A stretch of 64,000 nucleotides of DNA from Flavobacteriaceae bacterium (GCA_003443635.1 CP031964.1:1954321-2018320); one strand, 5' to 3'. Shown: positions 34,995 to 44,497, counted from the stretch's first letter. The notes: a model not told the origin generated them from the sequence alone. Numbers and translations are program-made.

Positions 34995-35864
34995 CTATTT
35001 GGGCCTAAGTGTCTCAATAATTTGCGCATCCACCCAGAATATCTCTCCCATTAATGAGCTATCAAGATCAAGACTGAAATAGAAAAGATATTTTCCATCT
35101 GGCGTTACGTACCCTCCCTTCTGTGAGATACTTGTGTTTACCTTATCACCTAAGTTAATAGCAGTTCCCCAAGAGCCGTTCTCCTGCCGAAAACTAACGT
35201 AGATATCAGTACCACCATAGCCACCATCTCTTCTACTCTCCCACAAAATATAGGACTCATCAGGTGCAATGAAGGGGTGGATGTTCACTTTTCCCGCATT
35301 TATCTCTTTACTAAATGGCTTCGGCGCTTCACGTACACCATTTATCAGTCGAGAATATCGAAGAACAAAATTTCCATCTTTAGCATATTCATCAAAAACA
35401 TAAGTGCCTTTGGACGAAGTCGTAAGACGCATGATGTCGATGTCTTCAAATGCGGGACCAAGACTTTTAGGCTCTGACCATCCATCATCGGTTCGCTCCC
35501 TATATTGGTTTTTAAAAAACCTAGTTTTACCATCAGGAGAGAAAGACCCACGCACCCCAGGTTCCGCTTCTGATTCGTGCCATCGATTATTCTCGAATTT
35601 AAAAGCCAAATCCGAAATTTTTCCGCTTTTGTTGTTTCTCCTACCAAAGTACACCTCTTTCATGTCGGGTGAGAAGAAAAGGCCCCACTCATGATCCTCT
35701 GTCGAAACAATACCCGGAGCAAAAACTTCGGGAGTTAAGCCTGGTGGCTTTTGTCCGAAATACCGATCTTTTAAAGGTGGAAAATCAACATCGTTTTTAG
35801 TATTGCATGAAGCGAAAAAGATTGTAAATACAAGTATTAAAAATATAAATTTGTTGTTTTTCAT
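34995..35864 (-). CDS. PD40 exported lipoprotein, subfamily II
   Basis: A 289-residue lipoprotein ([20 protein letters not shown]). It has [52 protein letters not shown], the core [43 protein letters not shown] and [14 protein letters not shown], ending [15 protein letters not shown]. It is divergent from a LytS-type sensor kinase gene at 36045, with the conserved 66-base block between them, so the kinase system may regulate it. Confidence 0.86.
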   Translation of the reverse strand: MKNNKFIFLILVFTIFFASCNTKNDVDFPPLKDRYFGQKPPGLTPEVFAPGIVSTEDHEWGLFFSPDMKEVYFGRRNNKSGKISDLAFKFENNRWHESEAEPGVRGSFSPDGKTRFFKNQYRERTDDGWSEPKSLGPAFEDIDIMRLTTSSKGTYVFDEYAKDGNFVLRYSRLINGVREAPKPFSKEINAGKVNIHPFIAPDESYILWESRRDGGYGGTDIYVSFRQENGSWGTAINLGDKVNTSISQKGGYVTPDGKYLFYFSLDLDSSLMGEIFWVDAQIIETLRPK

Positions 35865-35924
35865 GTTTATTTGTTTACTTAAATTTTGAATAAATGTATG
35901 GTATATTCAATGTGTAAATTCATC

Positions 35925-35990
35925 AATAGGGTAAACACAACAATTAAATGATAAAGTCATTTCGTCATTGATATACCGCTTTTGTAAGAA
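35925..35990. promoter_or_regulatory. Conserved 66-base block upstream of sensor kinase 1
   Basis: Runs from AATAGGGTAAACAC to TTTTGTAAGAA and contains AATGATAAAGTCATTTCGTC followed by ATTGATA. Ungapped relatives lie at 40155-40220, upstream of kinase 2, and at 60435-60500. AATGA and TCATT form an inverted repeat, and TCATT repeats after three bases. It lies between the divergent PD40 and kinase genes and is a candidate operator for the LytTR regulator. Confidence 0.65.
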
Positions 35991-36044
35991 ATTAAAGAAT
36001 ATTGTTTTTGTAAATAGTATCTTCATTAGCTATTAAAATAGTTT

Positions 36045-37064
36045 ATGCTTAAAAAGTCAATAAAGAATACAATTTTTATAAACATAGGCGCCTTTTTATT
36101 GGTGCTTATTCTTGAACTAATGAGTAATTGGTTATTCATAGATCGATATGAAACTAATTATTCTTTTTTCTTACATGATCTTAATTATACAATAGCCATT
36201 ATGGCCATCATTTGGATGAATCATTTTGTTCTCATTCCTTTTTTTTTAGATAAGAGACGCTATTTTTTATATGGCATCTTACTCATTGGGATCATATTTT
36301 TTATTTCTTATTTAAAGGGAAATAAGAAAGATGGCTGGTTAGATGTTTCTAAATACTTTTTCTATTTTATTTATACTACTGGAGCCGGAATGGCTGCCTT
36401 TTTTTTAAGAAGAAATATGATCATCCAAAGAGAAAACGCCGAGAAAGAAAAATTACAAAAAGAAATGGAGCTTAATTATTTAAAAGCACAGGTAAATCCA
36501 CATTTTTTATTCAATTCTTTAAATAGTATTTATTCGCTTTCGCGGAAACAATCATTAGAAACCCCAGACCTTGTAATGCAACTTTCAGAATTAATGCGGT
36601 ATCAATTAGAGAGTTCTAAAAAAGAGACCGTTTTATTAAAAGAAGAGCTTGAGTTTATAGAAAACTATTTATTTCTTGAAGAAAAAAGACTAAGCAAGCG
36701 TTGTACTATTGAGTTTTTAATTGACGGAGATTTGTCGGACTTAAGAATTTCTCCGATGTTGCTCATCCCTTTTGTTGAAAATGCTGTTAAACATGGTGCC
36801 CAAAGTACGAATAAACAGAGTTCCATTGATATTTCTGCCACTATAAAAAACTCCACTCTTCACTTTAGTGTTGATAATTCAAAGCCTCACAAAGTTTCTT
36901 CATTGAAAAGAACAGGACTGGGTCTCGAAAATGTGAGAAGACGTTTAAATCTTTTATATCCTAATTCTCACGTATTAGAAATTGATGATAACGAAAAAGA
37001 ATATTATGTAAATTTATCTATTGATTTATCAGTTTCAAAATTTAAAAAAACAGTTAATGATTAA
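36045..37064 (+). CDS. LytS-type sensor histidine kinase, orphaned
   Basis: A 339-residue membrane kinase with four hydrophobic segments in residues 10-125, a short coiled coil (ENAEKEKLQKEMELNYLKAQ) and a His_kinase domain with phospho-acceptor in NPHFLFNSLNSIYSL. The ATPase part has PFVENAVKHGAQ (N box) and GLGLENVRRRL (G box). It closely resembles the kinase at 40276. Its stop codon overlaps the start of a response regulator gene, but that gene is destroyed after 12 codons, so this kinase has no cognate regulator and may signal through the paralog at 41287. Confidence 0.88.
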   Translation: MLKKSIKNTIFINIGAFLLVLILELMSNWLFIDRYETNYSFFLHDLNYTIAIMAIIWMNHFVLIPFFLDKRRYFLYGILLIGIIFFISYLKGNKKDGWLDVSKYFFYFIYTTGAGMAAFFLRRNMIIQRENAEKEKLQKEMELNYLKAQVNPHFLFNSLNSIYSLSRKQSLETPDLVMQLSELMRYQLESSKKETVLLKEELEFIENYLFLEEKRLSKRCTIEFLIDGDLSDLRISPMLLIPFVENAVKHGAQSTNKQSSIDISATIKNSTLHFSVDNSKPHKVSSLKRTGLGLENVRRRLNLLYPNSHVLEIDDNEKEYYVNLSIDLSVSKFKKTVND

Positions 37065-37149
37065 AGTTGGTATTATAGATGACGAAATACTACCTTCACC
37101 TCTTCCGTTGATTGAAACAATACGCAGGAGCAAAGATTTTAGGGGTTAA
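37057..37149 (+). pseudogene. Truncated LytTR response regulator
   Basis: The frame starts with ATG overlapping the kinase stop and reads MIKVGIIDDEIL, which matches MIRIGILDDEIL of the regulator at 41287 and includes the acidic pair of the receiver. It then continues as [18 protein letters not shown] and stops. From base 37083 onward the DNA is instead a PD40 gene fragment in the opposite orientation. The receiver and the LytTR domain are lost. Confidence 0.8.
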
Positions 37150-37283
37150 ACCAGGTAATTTTTGACCAAAATAGGGATTTGCTATAATTGATACCTCATT
37201 AACTATTGCTTGCTGTTTTTTCTATTACAAGCATTTAAAAACAGAGCTCCTATAAATATTAAAATAAAATATGTTTTTTTCAT
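37083..37283 (-). pseudogene. PD40 lipoprotein N-terminal fragment
   Basis: From an ATG at 37283 the frame reads MKKTYFILIFIGALFLNAC, then NRKNSKQ and a stop. A shifted frame resumes with NPYFGQKLPGLTPKIFAPAYC, and a third piece ends at the response-regulator junction with coding sequence for [11 protein letters not shown]. It therefore covers the lipobox and first signature of a subfamily I gene, most like 33002-33925, with two frameshifts and no C-terminal two thirds. Confidence 0.75.
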
Positions 37284-37301
37284 TTTTGGTTGTTTTAAAG
37301 T

Positions 37302-37439
37302 ACCTAAACTATAAAAAAACTAACTCTATTTATTAAACTTTTACGTATTTACAATTTCTTTTAACCTTTAGATAGCAAAGCAAATAAATCTTTTTATTAT
37401 TTGATTTTAATGACTGTTCTGGATCGGTGAGGATTTGTA
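37302..37439. repeat. Spacer repeat B
   Basis: The partner of repeat A at 32823-32959. Here its right part is the intact 3' end of the esterase gene (coding from 37397 upward) and its left part is the spacer downstream of that gene. The two copies show that a PD40-esterase-spacer unit was duplicated. Confidence 0.75.
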
Positions 37440-38518
37440 CTTTGTTGGCTGTAGAAACCAATGACCTCACCTTTTTCATTTCTATTAAAATGAAAATCAA
37501 AGTACCTCCCTAAAACCGCAAATTCAGATTTTCTGATTGCTTTAATTTTTTCACCCTGTAGTTCTCCTTCTCGTTTTAAACTTAATTCACCATCTTTAAT
37601 TACAATCTCACGAATGTAATTACCATCTTTATAGGTCCCACAATATTCTTTTAATTCTTCTTCAGGTAACTTAATAGTTGGTCGTTTAAAAGCAAACCTC
37701 ATACCTTGATTAATAGCCTCTGCTTCACCACCCAAATGCCCCATATTTTCTACTATTCGAAAATCTATAATCATATTATCATAATCGTGTTTCTTTATCT
37801 GATCAACCATCTGAGTAGCACTAGCCATATCATTGAACTCACTATTTAAATATATTACATTAGCATTTAGACTTTTATTGTTTCGGTAAAATTCTTCTTC
37901 AAGTTTATATGAATAGCGGTTATCCCACCATAAGGTGGGATTATTAATAATATAGTTATTGAATAAATCAGGTTCTGTAAAAAGTGTATAATGAGTAAAT
38001 AAACCTGCAAATGACGTACCTGCTAGTGTTCTGTTTGTTTTATCTGAATGATAAAGACTGTCTATTAACGGAATTATTTCATCACTCAATACTTTCAAAA
38101 ATTTTGAAGCACCACCTGAAGATTCTATTCTTTCTATTACTGTAGGTGTTAAATCTCTTGTTCTATGTAATGTTGGACTTGTTTTTGTACCGTTAGTAAT
38201 TCCAACAATAATCATTTCAGGAGCAAAACCATCATCCCAGATACCATTATAGACTAACGTAGAAGCACCAAATATACGGTAACCGTCCAGTGCATAAAAT
38301 ACAGGGTATTTTTTCGTCGTATTATTTTTATCATAACTCTCAGGTAGATTGATATGCAATTTATATTCACTACCAGTAATCTTAGATTGAAAGTTGACAG
38401 ATTCACTACCAACAACGAACAAGTCTTTTCGGTCTTTTGAAATAACTTGAGCACCTCCTAACAAAGGAAGTAGAAATGCTAAAAAAAATAAATTGATATG
38501 ATTTTTGATAACTTTCAT
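37397..38518 (-). CDS. Exported alpha/beta-hydrolase, esterase D-like
   Basis: A 373-residue esterase. ATG at 38518 is chosen because it begins the signal peptide (INLFFLAFLLPLLGGAQ); the frame is open 16 codons further. The entrance strand is YPVFYALDGYRIFG near residue 70, and the nucleophile elbow is GTSFAG in RTLAGTSFAGLFTHYTLF. The catalytic His is probably H in NMGHLGGEAEA. The last 70 residues (LKEYCGTYKDGNYIREIVIKDG) are a beta domain of DUF3471 type. It follows the PD40 gene at 38529 by 10 bp and forms an operon with it. Confidence 0.84.
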   Translation of the reverse strand: MKVIKNHINLFFLAFLLPLLGGAQVISKDRKDLFVVGSESVNFQSKITGSEYKLHINLPESYDKNNTTKKYPVFYALDGYRIFGASTLVYNGIWDDGFAPEMIIVGITNGTKTSPTLHRTRDLTPTVIERIESSGGASKFLKVLSDEIIPLIDSLYHSDKTNRTLAGTSFAGLFTHYTLFTEPDLFNNYIINNPTLWWDNRYSYKLEEEFYRNNKSLNANVIYLNSEFNDMASATQMVDQIKKHDYDNMIIDFRIVENMGHLGGEAEAINQGMRFAFKRPTIKLPEEELKEYCGTYKDGNYIREIVIKDGELSLKREGELQGEKIKAIRKSEFAVLGRYFDFHFNRNEKGEVIGFYSQQSTNPHRSRTVIKIK

Positions 38519-38528
38519 ACTTAATGAT

Positions 38529-39419
38529 TTATTCTTTTGGTCTGAGTGTTTCAATAAACTTCGCATCTACCCAATAAGATTTCCCAACCCAATACGCGGT
38601 ACCATCTTCTTTAGGTTTCCATTCTCCTCTTATAAAAAATAAATATTTTCCATCTTGTGTCACCTTTGGACTACTTTCACTTAATGATGTATTTATCTTA
38701 TTTCCCATGTTAATTGCTTCTCCCCATGAACCATCCTTCTGCTTAAAACTAATATAACAATCGTTATCACCATATCCTTCTTCTCTTTCAACATCCCATA
38801 ATAAATAAGATTCATCTGGAGCAATAAAAGGGTGTCCAATATATTCTCCTTTATTAATAGACTCGTTTAGTTTCTGAGGAGCTTCATACTTATCATTTAT
38901 AAGACGTGAATATCGGATAGAACCAGGTTTGTTGTCTTCTTGGTTATTAAAACCAAAATAATAAGTTCCTTTAGATGAAAGCGAAATACCATGAGCCTGA
39001 TCTTTCAAAAATTCTCCTTGTTTTTTGCGCTCAGACCAACCCGTATCGGTTCGTTCTCGATACCACTTTTCACCATACATCATAGCACCATCTTCAGAAA
39101 AATGAGGCCATTCTATATCTGTCTCAGATTCGTTTCCCCAAATGTCATTTTCATAACGAATCACAAAAAATGTACGTTGTTTATATTTCCCGTTCGTTCT
39201 TGTGAAGTAATACTCTTTCATATCTGATGAAAACGAACCTTCTTCAAAAAGCCCTTCTGGAGAGACAATTTTAGGATCAAACAGTTCGGGAATTAAACCT
39301 GGTGGCTGTTGTCCAAAATAGCGATCTTCTATAGGTGGAAATTTAGTATGATTTCTAGTATTGCAAGCATTAAAGACTAATACTGTTGCAAGGGTCAAAA
39401 TAAAATATATATTTTTCAT
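38529..39419 (-). CDS. PD40 exported lipoprotein, subfamily II
   Basis: A 296-residue lipoprotein; ATG at 39419 starts the signal peptide MKNIYFILTLATVLVFNAC, while the open frame reaches into the upstream gene. It has [19 protein letters not shown], then [58 protein letters not shown] and VTQDGKYLFFIRGEW, ending IETLRPKE. It is very like the N-terminal half of the fused gene at 45519. The gene is upstream of, and coupled to, the esterase. Confidence 0.86.
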   Translation of the reverse strand: MKNIYFILTLATVLVFNACNTRNHTKFPPIEDRYFGQQPPGLIPELFDPKIVSPEGLFEEGSFSSDMKEYYFTRTNGKYKQRTFFVIRYENDIWGNESETDIEWPHFSEDGAMMYGEKWYRERTDTGWSERKKQGEFLKDQAHGISLSSKGTYYFGFNNQEDNKPGSIRYSRLINDKYEAPQKLNESINKGEYIGHPFIAPDESYLLWDVEREEGYGDNDCYISFKQKDGSWGEAINMGNKINTSLSESSPKVTQDGKYLFFIRGEWKPKEDGTAYWVGKSYWVDAKFIETLRPKE

Positions 39420-39456
39420 TTTTTTAAATTTTTTAGAGTTACCCTTCTTTTCATTT

Positions 39457-40092
39457 TTATTTAGAAAATGAAAATTCACCCCAAGTCGACTTATCATCAC
39501 CTACTCCATTTTTAGGATAAAAAATACGTCCATCACTATCATGACTAATTCCTCCAAGACCAATCATCATTTTCCATGTATTGCCAGGGAATTTTTTACG
39601 TGATATTTGCATTTGTCTATGTGTTCCTTGCGCAAATTTAGGTCCAATTCTTTTTTCAACATCCTCAAGCCCATTATAAGGCACCCAGAATCCTGCATAA
39701 TCTTTAAGTTCCCACTTACCAGATACAGGTTTCCATCCATCTTCTGTTAGCATACTTTCACCCATTTGAGCAGAAAGATGAAATTTGTGTAGACGGCCTG
39801 TTTCTACATTTTCTATATAAAGATCTAAGATTGTGTAATCTTCTGATTTGCCTTTGGCTCCAAAGTAGAAGTACTCTTTATCGTGCATAAAATAAATGGA
39901 AGCTTCTCCTGGTAAATCGATCTTTGTTGCTGTATCCCATTCATCATTGCCACAATGCCCGTCCAAAAGCACTGTTTTGTTGGTTTGATTTATAGTGATG
40001 GTTTTAGGATTTTTATTATTATCCTGTTGAGCAAAGCTATTGTGTGCTAATACTATAAGTATTAGAAGTAACAACCCTATTTTGTTTTTCAT
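39457..40092 (-). CDS. Exported carbohydrate-binding (CBM9-like) protein
   Basis: A 211-residue protein with signal peptide MKNKIGLLLLILIVLAHNSFAQ. The mature part is a beta sandwich of the DOMON/CBM9 kind: VLLDGHCGNDEWDTATKIDL near residues 41-60, then ASIYFMHDKEYFYFGAKG and YTILDLYIENVETG. Such modules bind sugars. The gene lies 37 bp upstream of the PD40-esterase pair and could be the first gene of a three-gene operon. The 66-base conserved block lies in its upstream region, shared with kinase 2. Confidence 0.75.
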   Translation of the reverse strand: MKNKIGLLLLILIVLAHNSFAQQDNNKNPKTITINQTNKTVLLDGHCGNDEWDTATKIDLPGEASIYFMHDKEYFYFGAKGKSEDYTILDLYIENVETGRLHKFHLSAQMGESMLTEDGWKPVSGKWELKDYAGFWVPYNGLEDVEKRIGPKFAQGTHRQMQISRKKFPGNTWKMMIGLGGISHDSDGRIFYPKNGVGDDKSTWGEFSFSK

Positions 40093-40154
40093 GTTTATAA
40101 AATTTTTATTAAATGATGGATAAAATTATAGTATAATTCATGTTTAAAATTTTA

Positions 40155-40220
40155 AATGGGATGAATACTACAATTAATTGACAAAGCCATTTCGTCATTG
40201 ATATATCGCTTTTATAAAAA
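40155..40220. promoter_or_regulatory. Conserved 66-base block upstream of sensor kinase 2
   Basis: An ungapped relative of 35925-35990 with the shared core ATTTCGTCATTGATAT. It lies between the divergent CBM9-like gene and the kinase gene at 40276, at nearly the same distance from both starts as in copy 1. Confidence 0.65.
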
Positions 40221-40275
40221 AATTATAAAAGTTTATTTGTATAGATAGTATCTTTATTTTCTTTTAAAAAAGTTT

Positions 40276-41283
40276 ATGATTACAAAATCTTTGAAACATA
40301 CCATACTCATCAATATAGTAGCTTTTTTATTGGTAGCTATGCTCGAAATATTAAGCGGGTGGTTAATCAGAAATCAATTCGATACTAATTATTCTTTTTA
40401 TTTAAAGGAATTTAATTTTGCAGTTTATATAATGGGTATCATTTGGGTTAATCATTTTATTTTAATCCCTTTTTTTTTAGATAAAAAAAAATATTTCTTA
40501 TATGTACTATTGCTTGTAGGAAGCATCCTTTTAAGTTCTTATATAAAAAAAGGATATGCAAGTGGTTGGCAAGGTATCTATAAATCATTTTTCTATTTTA
40601 TTTATACGACAGGAACTGGTATGGCTGCTTTCTTTTTAAAACGAAACATAATTACCCAAAGAGAAAACGCCGAGAAAGAAAAATTACAAAAAGAGATGGA
40701 ATTGAATTATTTAAAAGAACAGGTAAATCCTCATTTTTTATTTAACTCATTAAACAGTATTTATTCGCTTTCTAGGCAACGATCGCTAGAAACCCCTGAT
40801 GTTGTTATGCAGCTTTCAGAATTAATGCGATATCAATTAGAGAGTTCTAAAAAAGATACTGTATTATTAAAAGAAGAGTTTGAGTTTATAGAAAATTATT
40901 TATTATTAGAAGAAAAGAGGTTAAGCAACCGCTGTACTATTGAATTTTTAATTAGAGGAGATTTATTGGACCTAAGGATTTCCCCAATGCTACTCATTCC
41001 ATTTGTTGAAAACGCTATTAAACATGGTGCTCAAAGCACGAATGAACAGAGTAAAATTGATATTTATGCTTCTATAAAAAATACTACCCTTTATTTTTGT
41101 GTAGAGAATTCAAAGCCTTCTATGAATTCTGAATCTAAAAGAAAAGGATTAGGTCTTGAAAACGTGAAAAGACGATTAAATCTATTATATTATAATTCTC
41201 ATGTATTAGAAATTGATGATCAAGAAAAAGTATATCATGTAAACTTATCTATCGACTTAAGAGTTTCCAATATTAAAAAATAA
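40276..41283 (+). CDS. LytS-type sensor histidine kinase
   Basis: A 335-residue membrane kinase, sister of that at 36045: four hydrophobic segments, linker ENAEKEKLQKEMELNYLKEQ, phospho-acceptor His in NPHFLFNSLNSIYSL, N box PFVENAIKHGAQ and G box GLGLENVKRRL. It is followed after 3 bp by an intact LytTR regulator, so the pair is a complete two-component system. The extracytoplasmic loops are short, so it may sense a membrane-embedded or partner-borne signal. Confidence 0.9.
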   Translation: MITKSLKHTILINIVAFLLVAMLEILSGWLIRNQFDTNYSFYLKEFNFAVYIMGIIWVNHFILIPFFLDKKKYFLYVLLLVGSILLSSYIKKGYASGWQGIYKSFFYFIYTTGTGMAAFFLKRNIITQRENAEKEKLQKEMELNYLKEQVNPHFLFNSLNSIYSLSRQRSLETPDVVMQLSELMRYQLESSKKDTVLLKEEFEFIENYLLLEEKRLSNRCTIEFLIRGDLLDLRISPMLLIPFVENAIKHGAQSTNEQSKIDIYASIKNTTLYFCVENSKPSMNSESKRKGLGLENVKRRLNLLYYNSHVLEIDDQEKVYHVNLSIDLRVSNIKK

Positions 41284-41286
41284 ATA

Positions 41287-41982
41287 ATGATTAGAATAGG
41301 AATTTTAGATGATGAAATATTGGCGCGTAAAGTATTAGAAGAGTATTGTTCTAAAATTGACAATTTTAAACTCGTACTAAGCACGGGTAACCCTCTTGAG
41401 TTTATTAATTTTGCTCAGCAAAATGAAGTTGACCTCATTTTTCTAGATATAGAGATGCCTGAGTTGAATGGTATGGAAATTTTACGTTCTATGATACAAC
41501 CACCTAAAGTTATTTTAACGACTGCCTATTCTGAGTATGCATTAGAAAGCTATAATTATGGTGTTGTAGATTATTTATTGAAACCCATAAAAATTGAACG
41601 TTTTTTGAAAGCCATAAACAAAGTTTCAGCTTCAATAATAACACAGGCTGAAAAGGATAGAGGAAGCAAAGAACTTCAAATAAAACACGATGGAATGCCT
41701 GTTAATATTACATTTAAATCAATTCTATACATTCAAAGTTTTGGAAATTATTTAAAAATATTTACAGATTTAAGAATGTATTTAATTTCTGAAACGCTTA
41801 CTAATATTACCACAATATTATCTGATAATTTTCAACGTACACATAAATCATATATCGCCAATTTGGATAGAATTACAAAGACAACCAGGACACATTTGTT
41901 AATTGAAAATAATAAAGTCCCAGTCAGTGCTATGTATAAGGTTATTGTTTTTAAAAAACTAGAAGATTTAGCAAAATTATGA
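41287..41982 (+). CDS. LytTR-family response regulator
   Basis: A 231-residue regulator. The receiver domain (1-120) has the acidic pair D9-D10, the phospho-acceptor D in LIFLDIEMPELNG near residue 56, T in ILTTAYS near 79, and K in DYLLKPIK near 101. The LytTR DNA-binding domain (135-231) includes DGMPVNITFKSILYIQSFGNYLKIF and FQRTHKSYIANLDRI. It partners the kinase upstream. A strong bidirectional terminator follows. Confidence 0.92.
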   Translation: MIRIGILDDEILARKVLEEYCSKIDNFKLVLSTGNPLEFINFAQQNEVDLIFLDIEMPELNGMEILRSMIQPPKVILTTAYSEYALESYNYGVVDYLLKPIKIERFLKAINKVSASIITQAEKDRGSKELQIKHDGMPVNITFKSILYIQSFGNYLKIFTDLRMYLISETLTNITTILSDNFQRTHKSYIANLDRITKTTRTHLLIENNKVPVSAMYKVIVFKKLEDLAKL

Positions 41983-42042
41983 AATCGTTTTTTGACTTAA
42001 TACTTTGCCAAATTTACATAAGAATTAAGGTTTTAAACAATT

Positions 42043-42081
42043 AAAACAAAGCCCAATGAATTATTTATTGGGCTTTGTTTT
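42043..42081. terminator. Bidirectional terminator after response regulator 2
   Basis: A perfect 15-base stem (AAAACAAAGCCCAAT / ATTGGGCTTTGTTTT) with a 9-base loop, ending in a T run. It lies between the convergent regulator gene and the small secreted-protein gene at 42097. Confidence 0.9.
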
Positions 42082-42096
42082 TCTACTATTTAGACA

Positions 42097-42534
42097 TTAT
42101 GGAATCACTTTAAATGACCTACAAAGAACATTAACTGTTTTACCAGTTGGAAGTTGAGCTTTAACATTACTAAATTCAAAAGTATCACCAATTTTCATTT
42201 CTTTTAATACAGATTTCATTTGTTTGTTGAGTAAATGAGATGTTCCTTTAAGAGTTTGAGCTTTTTTGTTTTTAGACTTTACTTTGAGTGTAAACTGAGT
42301 AACTAATGAACCGGATGCACAACCAGCTACTCCTAATTTATTAGTCGTACTCATTTTTTTGAGTGAAACTTCTCCCCCAAACTCTCCAGCAAATGTCAAA
42401 TAAGCTCCCCCAATTTTAAAGGCCTCGTTTAAAGTGGTTTGAGTATTCGTGTTGTTTTGATCAGTTTTATTTGTAGTAAAAGAAACTAAAAATAAAGAGG
42501 CCATAAGACTAAATAATGCAATGTGTTTTTTCAT
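42097..42534 (-). CDS. Small exported protein of unknown function
   Basis: A 145-residue protein with signal peptide MKKHIALFSLMASLFLVSFT. The mature protein is a short beta-rich chain with GGAYLTFAGEFGGEVSLKKM, GVAGCASGSLVTQFTLKVKSKN and a final VLCRSFKVIP; its two Cys could form a disulfide. I do not recognise the family. It lies alone between two kinase operons, convergent with one and divergent from the other. Confidence 0.7.
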   Translation of the reverse strand: MKKHIALFSLMASLFLVSFTTNKTDQNNTNTQTTLNEAFKIGGAYLTFAGEFGGEVSLKKMSTTNKLGVAGCASGSLVTQFTLKVKSKNKKAQTLKGTSHLLNKQMKSVLKEMKIGDTFEFSNVKAQLPTGKTVNVLCRSFKVIP

Positions 42535-42757
42535 AATTTTAAAGTTTAATGAAACAATATGTTTTAAAACTATTCAATTTTTATAAACGATTTTTTAATA
42601 GTAGACCAATTGTAGAATTCTGTATAGCAATGTTATTTTAAATAGATAAAATCAGTAAATAATGCTAAAAATGTTATTCCTCTACATAGAATGACTGTTT
42701 CTCTACTAAGTTTTGCGCTCCACATAATTTTATAGATATTTAAAAAAAGAATATTTA

Positions 42758-43786
42758 ATGAATCTGATTTCAAGAATCAAGACAAGGCAATTCCTCTATC
42801 ATGTTATTTTTTGGGTACTCTATATTGCTTCAGAATATGGAGCAAATCTTCCACATCTAGAAGGAATAGAGCATAGAAATATGATGCGTTCAATTTTGCT
42901 GTCACTACCGTTATTAATGCTGCCAACGTATTTTTTGATTGGTTATGCAATTCCCAAAGTATTGCGAAAGAATAGAATGTTCTTGTTTATAATTATGATA
43001 GTTATTATTGGGACGGTTATTCTCTTTGGTAGAGTAAAATGGTTAGAACTCATTAATTACTTAAATAGTGGGTATACTGTTGAAATGCCAGTAGGGAAAG
43101 TGTTGAAAAACGTCATCAGAGATTATTCTGTTATTAGCTTGATTATTTGTATTCACATTATTATAGATTGGAGGCAACAGCGTAGCATAAATGAAAAATT
43201 GATGAAAGAAAAACAATCTTTAAATGTAGAGTTATTAAAAAAACAACTGCATCCTCATTTTTTGTTTAATACTCTGAATAATATTTATAGCTTATCTTTA
43301 AAGAAATCAGATAAAACCACAGAAGGAATTTTAAAATTGTCTCATATACTGGAATATTTGGTGTATCAAACTGGAGGAAAAAAAATCGCTTTTAATGAAG
43401 AAATACAGCTGATAACCAATTATATAGAGTTAGAGAAACTTAGATACGGAAAGCATTTAAAACTAGAACTTAAAGTAGATACGTTTAGTGATACTTTAAA
43501 AACTGCTCCATTACTATTATTGCCATTTGTCGAAAATTGTTTTAAACATGGTGGAAAAAATGAAAAAGGTGTTTTTTGGATTTCCATCAGCATTCGTTCA
43601 TTAGCAAATGGGATTCTATTCACTGTAAAAAATAGTAAATCAGTAAAATCTAGAAATAAATCACATAAAGGAATTGGGCTCCAAAATGTTAAACAACGAT
43701 TAGATTTGCTATACAAGGGCACCTATACTTTAACAATTGAAGATAATGCATATTTTTATGAAACAAGATTAGAATTAAAAATCTAA
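42758..43786 (+). CDS. LytS-type sensor histidine kinase
   Basis: A 342-residue kinase with four hydrophobic segments in residues 10-140, then phospho-acceptor His in HPHFLFNTLNNIYSLSLKKS, N box PFVENCFKHGG and G box GIGLQNVKQRLDLLY. It is more distant from the kinases at 36045 and 40276 than they are from each other. The paired regulator starts 3 bp later. No 66-base block precedes it, so it is probably not under the same control. Confidence 0.9.
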   Translation: MNLISRIKTRQFLYHVIFWVLYIASEYGANLPHLEGIEHRNMMRSILLSLPLLMLPTYFLIGYAIPKVLRKNRMFLFIIMIVIIGTVILFGRVKWLELINYLNSGYTVEMPVGKVLKNVIRDYSVISLIICIHIIIDWRQQRSINEKLMKEKQSLNVELLKKQLHPHFLFNTLNNIYSLSLKKSDKTTEGILKLSHILEYLVYQTGGKKIAFNEEIQLITNYIELEKLRYGKHLKLELKVDTFSDTLKTAPLLLLPFVENCFKHGGKNEKGVFWISISIRSLANGILFTVKNSKSVKSRNKSHKGIGLQNVKQRLDLLYKGTYTLTIEDNAYFYETRLELKI

Positions 43787-43789
43787 GCA

Positions 43790-44497
43790 ATGAAAACATA
43801 TAACTGCTTTATTGTAGATGATGAACCTTTAGCTATTGAAGTTATTGAGGATCATTTGACAAAACTTCAAAATTTTGTAGTTGTGGGAAATCATACAGAT
43901 TCAGTAGATGCATTTGTACAGTATAAAAATGCAAAAGTAGATTTGTTATTTATTGATATAGAAATGCCCGATTTTACGGGTTTGGAATTTATTAGATCGT
44001 TAAAGAATAGACCAGAAATCATCATTACAACTGCTTATAGAAATTTTGCTGTACAGGGGTTCGATTTAGATATTTTAGATTACTTAGTAAAGCCCATTTC
44101 TTTTGAGCGATTCATGCAATCCATTAATAAGTTTATTAATAAAAAAGGTAATCAGCATATAATAGAAAGCGTGATTGAAGAACCACAATTTATTATAGTA
44201 AGAGCAGATAGAAAAAATAAAAAAATATTTTTAGACGATATTCTATATGTTGAAGGATTGAAAGACTATGTAAAAATTGTTTTGAAAGATAAACAGGTTC
44301 TCACAAAGCAATCTATTGGTAATTTTGAAAAATACTTACCTTTTAATCGATTTTTTAGAGTTCATAAATCTTTTATTGTGGCTATTGATAAAATAACGGC
44401 TTATACATTAAACGATGTAGAAATTGAACAATTGGAAATTCCGATTGGAAGAAGTTATAAAAAAATATTTTTTGATAGGATGCAACAAAATAAATAG
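43790..44497 (+). CDS. LytTR-family response regulator
   Basis: A 235-residue regulator with receiver residues D10-D11, phospho-acceptor D in LLFIDIEMPDFTG near 58, T in IITTAYR and K in DYLVKPIS, then a LytTR domain with FLDDILYVEGLKDYVKIVL and FFRVHKSFIVAIDKI. It completes the third two-component pair and runs toward the PD40 gene at 44528, which is on the opposite strand. Confidence 0.92.
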   Translation: MKTYNCFIVDDEPLAIEVIEDHLTKLQNFVVVGNHTDSVDAFVQYKNAKVDLLFIDIEMPDFTGLEFIRSLKNRPEIIITTAYRNFAVQGFDLDILDYLVKPISFERFMQSINKFINKKGNQHIIESVIEEPQFIIVRADRKNKKIFLDDILYVEGLKDYVKIVLKDKQVLTKQSIGNFEKYLPFNRFFRVHKSFIVAIDKITAYTLNDVEIEQLEIPIGRSYKKIFFDRMQQNK

